Part shown: in pieces, positions 11,609 through 24,299 of the stretch
How the letters are laid out: each line of letters begins with the position of its first letter
Position numbering within the stretch: the stretch's first letter is position 1
From: Cornus controversa
Taxonomy: Eukaryota; Streptophyta; Magnoliopsida; Cornales; Cornaceae
Assembly: GCA_026545225.1 (NCBI GenBank)
Contig: CM048845.1
Location: 96,226,533-96,290,532, forward strand
Length of the DNA: 64,000 bases
Direction of reading: 5' to 3'
Position numbers and translations under genes: made by a program
Notes under the pieces: model-generated
Told to the model about the DNA's origin: nothing
Database searches by the model: none
The model's input: only the letters and a program-made list of their open reading frames with translations

Positions 11609-12740
11609 CCTTGATGAAATGTCCGGACTTTTTAGCTCTACACTAATAATCTAGATCTCAACTTGGACCACATAAATCACTTTTTATGTCAATTTGTACC
11701 TTCAACTTTTTCTCTGCATACAACTCAATGTTCACTAGAGACTTCCTTTTTTCTCTTTGAAGCCAACTTGCTCCTTTAAGTATTTTCACACTCTCTCCAA
11801 GACATTCCACTCCAAAACATTTCGAAAGAGCCCACCAGCAAATTAAAGATTTAACTACAAAGTTAAAGACGACAACACTGATAAGTACTCCAACGAACCT
11901 AATAAATTAAACAAAATAAGTGTGGCAGAGGAAAAAATGCCTAATTGCTGTTGACATGTGGAAATGACAACTCATCGCATACAAGGCCGCTCCGTCAGCA
12001 GGGATGGCCCACCCTCCAGCTCATCACTCACTAGGCACGAAAAACATGATGGAAAGCTCACATCTTTTATCAAATTGTCAATCCGGGCATTGATCCTCTG
12101 CAAAAAATCAAGGCAAGATTTACGAAAGCAATCAAATTTCCAAGAAGGGAGGAACAATTACAGGCACAATTAATGTAATTACCAGACTATATAAGAAGGA
12201 AAAGAGAAAAGGAAAAGGAGGATCGTTGATTGAATAAAAAAAAGGGAGAGAAATTCCTTCTAAGTGTGGTGTCAATTTTTCTCCACCTACAATAAGAATA
12301 AAGCTAACCCATAAACGAACATCACTAAAACAAGTTTATTACTTACTACTATACAATCTTTAATTTAACTTTTTTTTTTTAAAAAATTCTAATTTAATAA
12401 ATCCTTGAACAAATTACCAAAGCTTGTTTTGGGATGGTCTTGGGCCATTATTAAAATGGTTGTTGCAAATAAAAATAAACTCAGCAAGATCGAGTTAGAG
12501 ATCATACAGATTCAACACCAACGTTTGCTTGTGGGTTAGTTCAGTTTCAACTTAAAAGTGTAATGATTTAAAGAAAGTTAATGTGAGATCAAATTTAATA
12601 AATTGAGATTTTCAATTGCTTACGAACGGGATAAGATTCATCTTATTGTTAGAATATATATATATATATTGTATTGTACCTTTTTCAATGAGTACAAAAA
12701 ATGCATTCCTAATAAAGACTGAGCTTTACAGTGGCGGTAT

Positions 12741-14912
12741 TTGCATAGTTTGAAATTTCAATTGGGGGAGAAATGGGTATTGATTGGAGATTTTAACTCG
12801 ATTCTATACTCGGATGAAAAGCGAGGTGGTAGAATGAAACAAGGCTGGATGATGCGGGATTTTAGGAATATGGTTTCAGATTGTTGTTTGATTGATCCGG
12901 GGTTCAAGGGTTTTCCGTTTACTTGGAGCAACAATCAGGAGCTCGACAATTTTGTTATGGCCAGGCTTGACAGGGCTTTATGCTCAAAAGAATGGCTAAG
13001 TAAATTTCCCTATTGTTCAATATCTCATCTCACTGTGTCAGGATCATATCACAAAGCTCTATTGCTCTGTCTAAATGATACACTGGTGAAAGTTAAAAGG
13101 CAATGGAATTTTGATGCTCGGTGGGTCAAGAAGCCTCAATTTAGTCAAGTGGTGAAAGAGGCTTGGGAGAGACCAGTCACAGGGTCGAAGCAATTCTCCA
13201 TTCAACAAAAGTTAGCTCAATGTAAGTCAAGTTTAAAATGTTGGAGTAGGGATCACGAACTTAACTCGGATTTGAAAATTAAAGAGATTCAAAGCAAATT
13301 GGTAGAGTTGAAAAATAGGGGGGACAACTCCTTTAAAGCAGAAATTGGGCAGCTTGAACTGGAGCTTGGCGAGGCTTGGAGGGAGGAGGAATTATTTTGG
13401 AAGCAAAAATCCCGAATTGATTGGCTGCGACACGGAGATAAAAATACAAAATTTTTCCACCGCAAAGCGCAAATTCTTCGGCGGAAAAATTTGATTAGGG
13501 GGCTCGAAGACTCAAATAGCACCTGGCGAGGCACAAAGTGTGAGGTGCGTCACATTGCAGAAGCCCATTTCTCTGAACTCTTCTCATCGCAAGGGGTCAA
13601 TGGGCGGGATGAGTTTTGGTCTCTAGTTCCTTCCAAGGTTTCAAATGATATGAATTCTGTCTTATTAGCACCTGCTTCTGAGGCCGAGTTGCACCAAGCT
13701 ATTTCAACAATGGGGGCATTCAAGGCCCCCGGACCGGATGGCCTTACGCCGCTATTCTATCAAACAAACTGGAATATTATTAAAGGGGCGTTAGTGGCAG
13801 GTTTTAACTCATTCCTTTATAGGGGATACCTCCTGCGGGCTTTAAATCATACAAACATTGTCCTTGTCCCCAAAATTCACAACCCAACAAAAATTACCCA
13901 GTTCCGTCCTATCTCTTTATGCAATGTGATATATAGATTGTTCTCGAAAGTGTTGGCAAACCGTTTAAAGCTTATTCTCCCATCGCTGATATCGGAGAAC
14001 CAATCTGCTTTCGTCCCCAACCGGCTAATACATGATAATATTGTTCTGGCCCATGAGCTTTTACACGTAATGAAGACCAAAAAGCGTAAGACAAAGACAA
14101 TGGCTCTAAAGCTTGATATGGCTAAGGCTTATGACAGAGTGGAATGGGATTACCTGGAGCGTATGCTTATTCATTTGGGTTTCGAGTCCCGATGCATGCG
14201 TGTGATCATGGAGTGTGTTCGGACTACATCATATTCTATCATAATAAATGGGGAAAGTGGGCATTGTTTTCTTCCATCTAGGGGACTCCGCCAAGGCGAC
14301 CCTTTATCTCCCTATCTCTTCTTATTATGTACAGAAGGGCTCTCTGTCCTGTTAAAAGAAGCATCGCAGAAAAAACATTTGATTGGCATATCAATGGGAA
14401 TCCGGTGTAACCCCATCTCCCACTTATTTTTTGCAGATGATGCTATTCTCTTTTGTGGAGCCAATATTGTTGAAGCTTTTCATCTCAAAGCAATTCTTGC
14501 TCGATATGGTTCCCTTACTGGCCAGCTGGTTAACTTTGAAAAATCAAGTATTTTCTTTAGCAGCGGAACAAATTTCCAAGTGAAGGACCTGCTTAGAAGA
14601 ACTCTGGAAATTCAACATGTGAACTGGATTAACCGATATCTAGGTTTGCCTTCCATCCTGGGTAAATCTAAAGTTGCTTCTTTTAAATTTCTTGTTGATC
14701 AGGTCGCCGAAAAAGTCAAGACTATTAAAGGAGAATTCATGTCAAAGGCAGGTCGTGAGACTCTCATTAAGTTGGTTATGGCGGCTCTTCCAAATTATGC
14801 CATGCAGGTTTATAAAATGCCAAAGAAAGTGATCTCTAAACTCCGAAGCAGTTTTTTAAATTTTTGGTGGAGCGAAAAATCTCAATCATCAAAGACAAGG
14901 TGGATAAGCTAG
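12741..14912 (+). pseudogene. LINE ORF2, endonuclease (partial) and reverse transcriptase part
   Basis: About 723 codons. The start is a truncation point, not a true ATG: the frame is open from about 12723. Residues near 16-19 are the endonuclease GDFN motif, followed by the FTWSN and LDRAL landmarks of plant L1 endonucleases. The RT core shows KAPGPDGL (about 328-336), FRPISLCNVIYR, KLDMAKAYDRVEW (about 457-469), the RQGDPLSPY block (about 517-525) and the catalytic FADD at about 564. The frame ends at a TAG (14910-14912) where relatives have a conserved tryptophan just before a DK pair, and the same frame resumes at once. It is therefore a nonsense-interrupted ORF2. Confidence 0.9.
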
Positions 14913-14918
14913 GACAAG

Positions 14919-16508
14919 ATGTGCTTTCATAAGATAGAAGGTGGGCTGGGTTTCAGGAATTTAGAAGCTTTTAACATGGCTCTCTTGGCAAAGTTAGCAC
15001 GGCGATTGGAAGTTGAGGAACCTTCTTTGCTGGTTAAGTCTCTTAAACAAAAATACTTTGGGCAGTGCTCTTTTCTTAGTTCGAACTGTAAAAAAGGGTC
15101 ATCATGGATTTGGAAGAGCCTTCAGGCAGCTAAGTATGTGATTGGGGCAGGAGTGAAATGGCGAATTGGAGATGGAAAGTTAGTTAACATTTGGTCGGAT
15201 TCATGGTTGTCGGGCACGTATGATTGTAAAATCACATCATTGCCTAGAAATGACGATGTGCGAAAGGTTGCAGATCTCATTGATCATGAGAGAGGTTGCT
15301 GGAAAACTGATGTTGTTGAGCGGTGTTTCGATCAAAAGGATAGGGAGAAGATTTTACAAATTCCTGTGAGAGTTACGACAGGAAAAGATGAGAAGGTTTG
15401 GAGTATGACTTCCTCAGGAAGTTTTACAGTTAAAAGTGCATATTTTCTGGCTCTCGATATTATAACTGGTTCTCACGCAAAGGATGCTTCGGTAGGATGC
15501 AGCTTTGGCCAGCAATTACGGAAAAGTTGGGTTGATATGTGGAAAATTAACTCTATACGAAAGATTCAATTGTTCCTGTGGCAATCCCTTCATGAAAGAA
15601 TTGCAGTAAATCTAAATCTTAAAAGGAGAGGAATGGCTATTCATTCTTTTTGCCGAAGGTGCGACTTAGCGGAAGAATCGGTTGACCATTTATTGTGTCT
15701 ATGCCCAGAGTCCCAAATAGTGTGGAAGCTGAGTCCCCTTCGAATAGATTTCGGAAGCTGCCAGTCAATGCCATGGCAGAGGAGATGGGCTTCTTTGGCG
15801 GAAGGTTGGCAGGATGGTAATTGCTTCCCAGAATGTGGAGGTCTAGCCTCATACTTGTGTTGGCACATATGGAAAAATCGTAATGATCGAACCTTGAATT
15901 CCATAGGATTGGAGCCTTGTGTGATTGTGGAGAGAGCTGTTCAAGATTTTTTTGAAGCAAAGGAGATTGGAAATCAACTTAAGAAACTTGAACCTTTGCC
16001 TCTTATTTCCCCCTCTTTGTGTCAGAAGTGGTCACCTCCTCCTATGGGTTTTGTCAAATTAAATATTGATGCCTCTTTTGACCAGGTTCGAAAAGAAAGT
16101 AGAGGCGCTGCTGTCCTTCGGGACCATGAGGGCATTTTGCAAAAAATTGTATCCATTGCTTTTGATCATGTTCACTCTGCTTTAGTGGCTGAGGGGTTGA
16201 TTCTTCGTGGTGCAATTATGTTTTGCTTAGAAGGGAACTTGTCAAATGTGTTCATCGAAGGAGATTGTATATCCGTCCTTTGTCTTGTGCCTGCTGAAGA
16301 AGCTCTGTGTTCAATCTTGGTAGATTGTAAGGCTCTTCTGGGGCTTTGCAGAAATGTCCAGCTCAAATGGGTTCCAAGAAGAAGGAATAGAGCAGCGCAT
16401 GAAGCTTGTCAGGCTGCTCCTCGCTCTTTTGGGTTGGTTTCTTGTTGGAATTCTATACCTCCTGGTGTATCTCAGGCTCTGTTGGAAGAGGCCTGTTTTG
16501 AGATGTAG
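14919..16508 (+). pseudogene. LINE ORF2, zinc-binding and RNase H part
   Basis: In the same reading frame as the upstream RT part and directly after its stop. Begins MCFHKIEGGLGFRNLEAFN, the conserved block after RT in plant L1 elements. A zf-RVT region follows (VDMWKINSIRKIQLFLWQ, then CRRCDLAEESVDHLLCLCP with the Cys/His pattern). The C-terminal third is an RNase H domain of the RVT_3 type, with catalytic-type acids in LNIDASF, AEGLILRGAI and EGDCISVL, and the closing WVPRRRNRAAHEA. It ends in TAG about 30 bp before the poly-A tail. Confidence 0.88.
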
Positions 16509-16556
16509 CTGTTTTTCTATCTTGTTTTGCCTTGGTAAAAAAAAAAAAAAAAACTC

Positions 16557-18781
16557 CAAAGATTAATGGGTAAATTACACCGACTTCTCCTGAAGTTCAG
16601 TTAATATATACTAACATTTCTTCTTATTTGTCATATTACACTAATTTTTCTTAAAGTTGAATGTGATATAACACAAACTTTTCTTCCGTCAGTGGTCAAC
16701 ACAGTCAATTACAAAAAATTATGATGTCAGTAATTTGTATATTTTAAATTCCAGTTATACCCTTGAAAAACATGTAAAGATGTAATTATCCCTATTAAAT
16801 CACATAAAATACTTAGATACTTTTTTAACTGAATAAAGTTGACCCCCTTCTTCTTCTTATCATTTCAAAAAGTCAAGAATTGATTTTCAACGAAAGTTGT
16901 CGGCGATAATTTACGGTAGAAAGAGAGAGAAGTGATAAGATTTTTTTTCTCTTCTTTTTTCTTTTCATTATCACCTCTCCGTACTTTCTCTCTTTTCACT
17001 TAATTCAATCAAGAGTTAGATCTTGAAATTAGATACATAAAAAATATATATTTATAGACACACACACACATACTAGTATACAAAATTACAAAGTCAAGTA
17101 GTCAACCCATATATAAAAGTTGAAAGTCAACTAACTCATTTATGCTTTAAATTCATGGCCACATCTCTAAAAAATTATTATTGTTCCTTGCTTACATACA
17201 TAAATACAAATTCATTTCAATTCATGAATTTGTTTGTTAAATTTATGAATAGCTAACTCTTCACTTATTTATTTAAACTACAATTGAGTTAATGTTGTCA
17301 AAAATATTTTATCTTTTATCAATTTTAGATTTTGTTTTCTAAATGAATTGTTGAGCTCACCGGTGTCGTTAATGGAGGTGGTACTAAAGGAGAAGGGTGA
17401 ACAAACGTTGGAATACAATTGAATAATTTTATTTTTTTGCTTTAATTTGTTTATGAGCTAAAATAATATTTAAAAAAATAAGAACAAAAAGATAATTTTG
17501 TTAGTTCTGTATTTACCTAATAAAGAAAAAATCAGTATAATTTGACAAATAAAAAAAAAATTACTGTATTTTGACTAAATCTTAAAAGACAGAATTTAAG
17601 GTAATCCAGTATTTAAGATAAAATAATGCAGACACGATAATTGCAAGTTGGTACCATGTGTAGTGGACTTTGTAGGTGAAATATGAGTACCTATTATGTG
17701 ATTTGAAAAGAGATTTTGTAAAGGAGGACCCTATCAGTGTGGGACCTACACAGTTCCATACCAACGTTGAACTCTCGGGCAACTTGTACGAGCCGACCCT
17801 GTCTCATCAAACCAAAAAGGAGATGAATGGTGCCTTTTGGTTAGTCGTGTTTGTGTTCAAAATACTAAATGTGCCTGACCCACATGGGTTCTCTACCCAC
17901 GTGTTGTAGGGCTCACCAACCTCTTCCCCAAACTAATTCCCCTTGACTCACCATAAAACTACCATACTGCCATTTTCGCTTTTTTATTTTTATAATACTT
18001 CAAGAATTTAATTTTGAATTAATTTAATTTTTGACTATTTTTGTGACCTAATTACAAATATATCAAATTTTAAATAGTATTAATTCAAAAAATAACTTAT
18101 ACATATTTGACACTTTTCACTATTCTTCGATACAGAGAACAATTATTCCTCTATTGTTAACATCATGCAGTTAAAATATTACATATATGCAGTAAAACTA
18201 TTACATTATGTCATGAAAGTTTTAGTAATTACACTGTTTAATATTTTTTGCAGTAAAATTATAATATAATGCAATTAAAATTTTACATAAATGCATTAAA
18301 ACTATTCTATTGACACTAAAATTTTTAATAAATTATTATGTAAAATGTCTTAAAAACAATTTAGACCTACATAGAATAAATTATCGTATTTATAATTACT
18401 TTTTAAAAATTTATTTTTTGATCATATACTTTCTAAAAGTTGATGTATTTATAATTACGCTCTCAAAAGTTGTCATATATAAAATTAACCCTCTTTAATT
18501 TTATTTTATTTTACTTTATTTAACAATTATAGGCTCTCATAAAACTTCAATTTGACTTGATATATTTAATGGTAAACAATCAACAAAAATGCTAGAGTTA
18601 CAATCAGATTTGTACCATAATAATAGTCGCTATCGCATCTATCAAATAATGAGTTACATAACGGTATCAAATGCTTTCATAGGCTTGAACATAAGAACAG
18701 CTACATAATGCTTGAAAAATTACTTGAGTGCTAATTTCGTTCAATCACAAGCATAGATTTGCCTCGCTGAAAATCAAGCAA
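16557..18781. other. Gene-free, AT-rich stretch
   Basis: Contains the start of an unidentified repeat (from about 16566, GGGTAAATTACACCGACTTC), a CA dinucleotide run near 17057 and AT-rich spacer. The 77-codon frame at 17676-17909 matches no family I recognise. This is 3' flank of the J-domain gene on the minus strand. Confidence 0.5.
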
Positions 18782-20864
18782 TTACACTCGAATAAAATCA
18801 TTGGAGGATACATCATGGCTAGATGAAACCTTCTGTTTCCTGCCATTCCTCCTTTTACTTCCGGCCCCTCCCGGAATCCCTCCTTCTGTTCCTCTCCCTC
18901 TCCGGGCATTTTCCTGATGTTCCACCTGTCTTCTTCAATTACAAATAAAAAAATGTATTAGAGAGGGAAAAAAAAAATACAAGCAAATTCGGAGAATTTT
19001 CCACTTTTACAAGTTTTATGCATACAAATTGGATAGTTCTCAACGCCTTGTACACACCGCCCATCACAGAATGGGAGCTGGCCATGCCCAAAGTCGTTAC
19101 CTTAGCAGCAAGGAAGAGGAGAGCAATACAAGCGTCGTGCTACTAGGCGGAGTGGTGGAGTACTGCACCCTAGATGGTGAGTCTAGTAGCCGAAAGCATC
19201 ACTAGCTTATACTCTGACCCGAGTAGCATGGGGCACGTGGAATCCCGTGTGAATCATCAAGGACCACCTTGCAAGGCCACTCGAACCCAGAGCTAGCTGG
19301 TTCTCGCCAACCCTGTAGACCATGTCTAAAACTCTGGCTAGATGATACAACGGTTGAATTGGACCGAAGGTTGTCAGGTAAACCCTTATTCCATGGTACT
19401 TCAATTTGCACAAAATATCAAATAAGGTACCAAACCAGACATGATTGCACTAAATTGAGTTGAGAAATCAATTACAACTCTTGAAACTGTCTACTTAGTC
19501 TTGAGGAGAGACCATCAGTTACTATGTGGTAAACTGAAACAAAACCATGATAAGTAATGAGCTCTTTCAGTCATTTAGTGTCCTATCCTCGCCATGAAGC
19601 CAAATAGTCTTAAAGCAACTCTAAAATTTCTATGGGTCATGAATTGGTGATAAACGAGAATATTTTATCTGATTGAATACATGAAGAATAATAGGAAGCC
19701 AATATCTGAATCATACTAAAATTTAAATGAATGACTGTTCACACGCACCAAATCATGCACATGTATATGAGAGAGAATACTAACCCCTAGACAAAAACCC
19801 TGAAATTGGGTGTCAAAAGTAGAAGAGTCTTCAACCTTGGCCTTCCCGAAGTTCATTTGAGAGGAATAACGCTTACTGGTGGTGTTAGAGCTTTCACCAC
19901 AGGGCGCGTAAGAAGTATACGAAGAATAGGTTGCAGCCTGAGCAGTTGAACTGAATGCCTCTGCCCCAATGTCACTCTGAAACATTTCTTCAAACAGCTC
20001 CTGCAATTCCTCAAAACTCTCTTCCCCATTGTCCTGTCAATTACCGCACGCCACGCAATTACTATTATGTCATCAAAATATACCATTAAAAGGCCTAAAA
20101 TTAGCATTATCATCTTTCTACTGTGCAAAAGTAGGTCTTTAATATCAATACCCGAATTTGGATCATCTCCATTAATCTTGTCAATTACCACCAATCAGTA
20201 AATCAAGAAGTATCCCCTCCTCTTGAGGGTTCAAATCCCCTTGCCAACAATAGTGTGAGTGCAAGTAAATTACCTACCAAATATATATACATAGAAGAAA
20301 TCAAATGCATTACCTAACAATGCATGTCCCTTCTAATTGGATTCTAGGTGAAAAAGACCGGAAACAAACCTAGCTCAACTTACGAAAAAAATATCTATAT
20401 TATATATATTATTTTATGAGCGGGCTCCATACGATGGCCATCATGATCTAAAGACTCGTGTGGATCCCATGTTCATGAAGAGATTAAAATCACAGTCATA
20501 TGATGGAAAGTTTGTATTGGACATTTCCACACAACAGTCATTTGGACCCACTTTTTGGGGGCCACAAAGTCTATCATTAACCAAAGGAATACACATCACA
20601 AACTGGTGCCTGTTATGGACCCCACAGAATAGATGTCTTTGGATTTGAGGAGAGAATGAGAGATGTAATCAGAGTTCAGAACCCCGATAATGGATTCAAT
20701 CCTGCCTAATTCATCTTATTAAAAGAGACAACATGAGCCTTTTTGTGCCCAACCATACAAAGGCATACTTAGATACCCAAATTGAGCAAACGAAACCTGC
20801 ATAGGATTTCCCAATAAGGTGCATGCTGCCCATTTTAGCAGCAATCAGGCCATGTTATAAATGG

Positions 20865-20898
<34 letters not shown>

Positions 20899-22837
20899 TA
20901 ACAGTAAAATAAAAAGTACCAACAGAGAGAAGAGGTTTACATTGGCTTTGTTTTGGCTCATCATTGCTACCAATTCGTTCATAAAATCGCCCATTCCCTG
21001 CATATGCATTTATACTTCATCATTGATATTCTCTATACCATAATTTAAGAAATGACTACATGAACTGTGGTCCAAGGAACTTAAAGCACAAAAACAATCC
21101 AGGTTGGTAAAAATTTCACATAAATTATACCAAGCCCCCTAGTTTTTGTCTAAATTTTACATATCCTTTTGGTTTCACATAAAATCACTAAACATTTTGT
21201 GAAACTTAGCACATCTTTTCAAAAGAAAATAGAGGCATGCCTAATTTAAGCAATCTTGGTAGTAAGTTAGTGTAATTTATCGTAAAAATTAAGCAAAGTT
21301 AATCAGGAATCTTGTGTCACAAAATCAAGCAATTAAGTGCACAAACTTAAGTCCAATCTCGCCCACATGAACTTGAGCTTGTCTGATGACGCCAAAGAGG
21401 GCTTACATTTTCGTCATCATCACAGTCGTGGATTCCTACGTCGTATAGAAACCTTTTATTCACGTCAGAAAGGACTGCAAAAGAAAAAAAGATCCAATGA
21501 TATCTTGTGAATCCAACAATTATACTCTGTATTACAGAATATATAGACATAAATATATAAACAAAGAAATTTCTTTTTTATAATAAAAGACTTAACCTAC
21601 TAAACAAAGCATGCGAATAAAAGTGACAGAATGTGCATAAAAAAGATGACACCATTTCGACCCACTTGAAGATATCTATTAATCATTGTAAATGGAATGG
21701 TGTAGCTCACGCCATAGCTAAGTGGGCGCTCCAAAATAAGGGCAATGCTATGTATTTTTCTGTTTGGCTTCGCCAAGCATTGGCTTTGGATTGTAATCAT
21801 ATTTTTGGTTAATATACATTTCTTTTTCGAGAAATATATATATATATATTTCCTTGTGTCAGTTGCGGGAATACATGCCACTTTTTGAAATACTTTACTA
21901 GTCCTCTTTCATTTAACATATACAGATTGTCAATTTTTTAGAACTTTTTCAAAATAGTTCAGGAAGTTTTTGTTAATAGTTAGTTGAGACTTCTAAAATG
22001 AAAAGAGAGAGACTTGTTGTGGGAGCAGTTAAGCTGCCAAAGCAACTACTAGCAACATAATGCTCAACTATCAACCATGAGTTACATCTATTCACAAGCC
22101 ATGAACACTACAAAGCTTAAACATAAATATATACACAACACATATTTGAGAAGGAAAGAGTAAAATTACCGGAATAGGCTTCTTGGATGGCCTGAAATTT
22201 ATTTTTAGCTTCGTCCACGTAGTTTGAATTCCCCGAAGCTGAACAACGATCTGGGTGCCATCTCTAAACAAATTGAAAATTTTACACATGCCACATTCAG
22301 AATCACAAAAATATTCCCAGAAATTCAAAAAACCACCGAAAAAATTCTAATTCTAATCAAACAAAAAAATTCTGAAAAATCCTCATCGTTCTCAATGCTT
22401 TTCCAACATAACAAGTCAAAACAAAACCCAACCTCTACTTCGCTGAGAACATAACCCCTACATTTCAATCGATTTTCCAGAAAGTTCAATTCCCTTGTTA
22501 TTCCAAGAAAATAAGACGCCGAAAGACGAAATCCACCTATAAAGGTTTTGAATTTCAACATACAGAGAAAACAGAACATGTTAATATATATATATATATA
22601 TTTCGTTTTCAAATTAAGGCGAAACCTTAGAGATCCAATTGATTGTAGAGCTAAAAAAGTGATATTTGATTATTTGTTCGAATTCTGGAACACGATTATA
22701 GAGAATTGTTAAGGGATGAATATAATTCTGACCAGTGCTAGCTTCTTGTAAGCAGTCCTGAGCTCCTCCGCAGAGGATTCCTTTTTCAAACCCAAAACAG
22801 AGTAGAAATCACCGCTCTTCTCTTCTCCGGCGGACAT
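18782..22837 (-). CDS. J-domain (DnaJ-type) co-chaperone, six exons
   Basis: Exons on the minus strand: 22837-22733, 22263-22170, 21474-21407, 20997-20941, 20033-19785 and 18925-18782. They total 717 bp, 238 residues plus stop, and all junctions keep frame with GT-AG introns. The J domain occupies about residues 9-75: DFYSVLGLKKESSAEELR, AYKKLALRWHPDR with the essential HPD at 38-40, then KFQAIQEAYSVLSD and KRFLYDVG. An acidic DDDEN stretch, GMGDFMNELVAMMSQN, EESFEELQELFEEMF and a Ser/Thr-rich segment follow, ending in a basic tail (SKRRNGRKQK). There is no Gly/Phe or zinc-finger region, so it is a class C J protein, expected to stimulate Hsp70 ATPase in cytosol or nucleus. The layout matches the small Arabidopsis J proteins of the AT1G71000/AT3G14200 type as I recall them. 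Its introns hold a plastid rDNA mosaic and a LINE scrap. Confidence 0.9.
19045..19306 (+). other. Plastid rDNA mosaic (NUPT) in an intron
   Basis: Inside intron 5 of the J-domain gene. 19045 to about 19116 is the 3' part of plastid 16S rRNA (GCCTTGTACACACCGCCC, GGGAGCTGGCCATGCCC, GTCGTTACCTTA). About 19117-19277 is the 5' part of plastid 23S rRNA (GAGAGCAATACAAGCGTCGT, GAGTAGCATGGGGCACGTGG, ACCACCTTGCAAGGC). About 19278-19306 is a second, separate 23S piece (CTCGAACCCAGAGCTAGCTG). The pieces share the plus orientation, have lost the rRNA between them, and carry scattered substitutions. They are nuclear-integrated fragments, not a functional rRNA. The next 100 bp may be another organelle piece that I could not place. 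Confidence 0.82.
21650..21830 (+). pseudogene. LINE RNase H relic in an intron
   Basis: The plus frame ending at TAA 21810-21812 reads WNGVAHAIAKWALQNKG followed by a tryptophan- and leucine-containing tail. This is the form of the extreme C-terminus of the RNase H domain in plant LINE ORF2, where an N-x-x-AH-x-(I/L)AKWA block is conserved. Only about 50 codons remain. It lies in intron 2 of the J-domain gene, in the opposite orientation to that gene. Confidence 0.5.
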
Positions 22838-24059
22838 TGTTGAACCGATCAAATATTGCACCCAAAGCTTTTCTTGTCGACGAATTAATATCTATATCTG
22901 TGTATATATATCTATAGAACTAAATATATGTATGTATACGTATATAGCTATGAGCTTAAGACTACATCTTTATGGAGTTGGACACGGAACCTTAACATGA
23001 TTCTTTTGGGAGGAGAGAGAGAAAGTCGCGGGAGAGAATAACAAATCTCTCTCTCCCAATACACATGCTGAGGCAAAAGAATGCTCTAGAAACAGATTTA
23101 TATCACCACCCTTCTGTATTACTGCTTTGTGGTGTTCGGGTATGGATGGTTGAGATGATGACGGGCATGATGGACGGTTCAGATTGAAAGGTTAGATAGA
23201 TATTTTTGTTGTGTTGTGTGTGCGTGTTAGTGTTGTGTCTCCAGAAAGTTCTGTATTTACTGTTGTGGTCTGTTTTAACGGCGCAGGTGAGTCGAAACTC
23301 ATGTAATGGGATGAGATTAGGGCTCATTAAATTAAGTAGAACGAATGGCCCACTTTAAAATCTGGGCCTGAATTTTTAAATATTCACCGACATGCCATTC
23401 GCATTATCATATAGACAATAATAAATTTAAGTTAAATTATACTAATCTAAGTCTTAATTATAATTTAAGTTAAATTATATTAATCTCTCTTAATGTAAGT
23501 CTTATAGTTTTCATAATAACACTAATTTTCTCTAAAAATTAAATTTTGGGACAGAACTTTTTTAACGATGAGCGTTTGTCAACGTTAGTTACCAATAGAA
23601 ATTGCTGATGTGCCGCACTTAATAGTACATTTAAAGTACCAGTGGTCCACTACTGCCATTTTGTAAATTGAAATAATATTCAGTTATTAATCAAATACTA
23701 ACATCTGTCCCAAATTTATAAAATATTATAAAAGATAAAATATATGGATGAAACCCATTTTAACTGGGTTAACTGGGTCGTCCATCTCCTACACACATAT
23801 ACATGTATATGTTTGGTGTTCAACAGGAGAATCCAAAATCTCCATCTCTCATACACATATACATATACATATACATATACATACTAATTTGGAACCCAAA
23901 TCAAGTCAGAACCCATACATACAAATTGTACAGACATAACTCAATTTGTTGAGATGAAACACACAGAGTGGTAACATAGGAAGCCACCATTGTCTCACGG
24001 AACAACCAAGTCTCTTTTGAGACGGAAACAAAGATTTTAACTTCAGAGTGGTATTTTTT
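22838..24059. other. Upstream region of the J-domain gene
   Basis: Holds the promoter and leader of the J-domain gene (minus strand), with TA runs near 22895-22950 and a short GA/CT hairpin at about 23009-23061 (TTGGGAGGAGAG against CTCTCTCTCCCAA). Further out are an unidentified repeat (about 23400-23640) and ACATAT microsatellites at about 23790-23885. No gene recognised. Confidence 0.4.
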
Positions 24060-24299
24060 TCACAATTTGATCAACATGCAAGCAGTGACGAGCCATGTAT
24101 AGAGTGGAGAGGTAACATAGGAAGCCACCATTGCCGAAATTGGGTATTCCCCAAAGAAACCCCAAATTCGAACAAAATCAAATAGACCAAATCGAGACCC
24201 ACAAAGATTTAGCGAGAGATTGATTACGGCAGAGGAAAATCGAGCACTTGTACTGTTTCCCCAACGTAGCCGCCCCTTTTTACCGCTGATGGAGGACAC
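24060..24299 (-). CDS. Unrecognised short open frame, possibly a leader or gene remnant
   Basis: A 79-codon frame starting MSSISGKKGRLRWGN. Its last part, from an internal Met, reads MVASYVTSPLYTWLVTACM and is hydrophobic, like a signal peptide or membrane start. A 22-bp piece of it (GTAACATAGGAAGCCACCAT plus two bases) is duplicated nearby at about 23970 and 24112. The sequence has the look of a 5' UTR followed by a truncated coding start. I recognise no family and see no continuing exon. Confidence 0.2.
   Translation of the reverse strand: MSSISGKKGRLRWGNSTSARFSSAVINLSLNLCGSRFGLFDFVRIWGFFGEYPISAMVASYVTSPLYTWLVTACMLIKL

Larger units (their letters stand above)
10290..12714. other. Gene-free stretch with two repeats
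   Basis: Apart from the fold-back at 10720-11006 and the GTGTCC-rich repeat at 11144-11608, I see no gene. The 71-codon frame at 11958-12173 has no recognisable family. A TA run lies just before the LINE (about 12655-12670). Confidence 0.5.
12715..16556 (+). mobile_element. 5'-truncated LINE (L1-type) with poly-A tail
   Basis: Plant L1-type non-LTR retrotransposon. The body starts abruptly inside the endonuclease domain, runs through reverse transcriptase, a zinc-binding region and an RNase H domain, and ends in an A17 tail at about 16538-16554. Missing are the 5' UTR, ORF1 and the first part of the endonuclease, as expected of incomplete target-primed reverse transcription. I could not find a convincing target-site duplication. 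One in-frame stop interrupts ORF2, which is otherwise open for about 1,250 codons, so the insertion appears fairly young. Confidence 0.92.

Noticed and set aside
19045-19306. A functional rRNA gene
   Set aside because: Only disjoint pieces of 16S and 23S are present, directly joined, with substitutions.
19202-19463. Overlapping short frames on both strands
   Set aside because: They lie in the plastid rRNA-derived mosaic within an intron and are not protein-coding.
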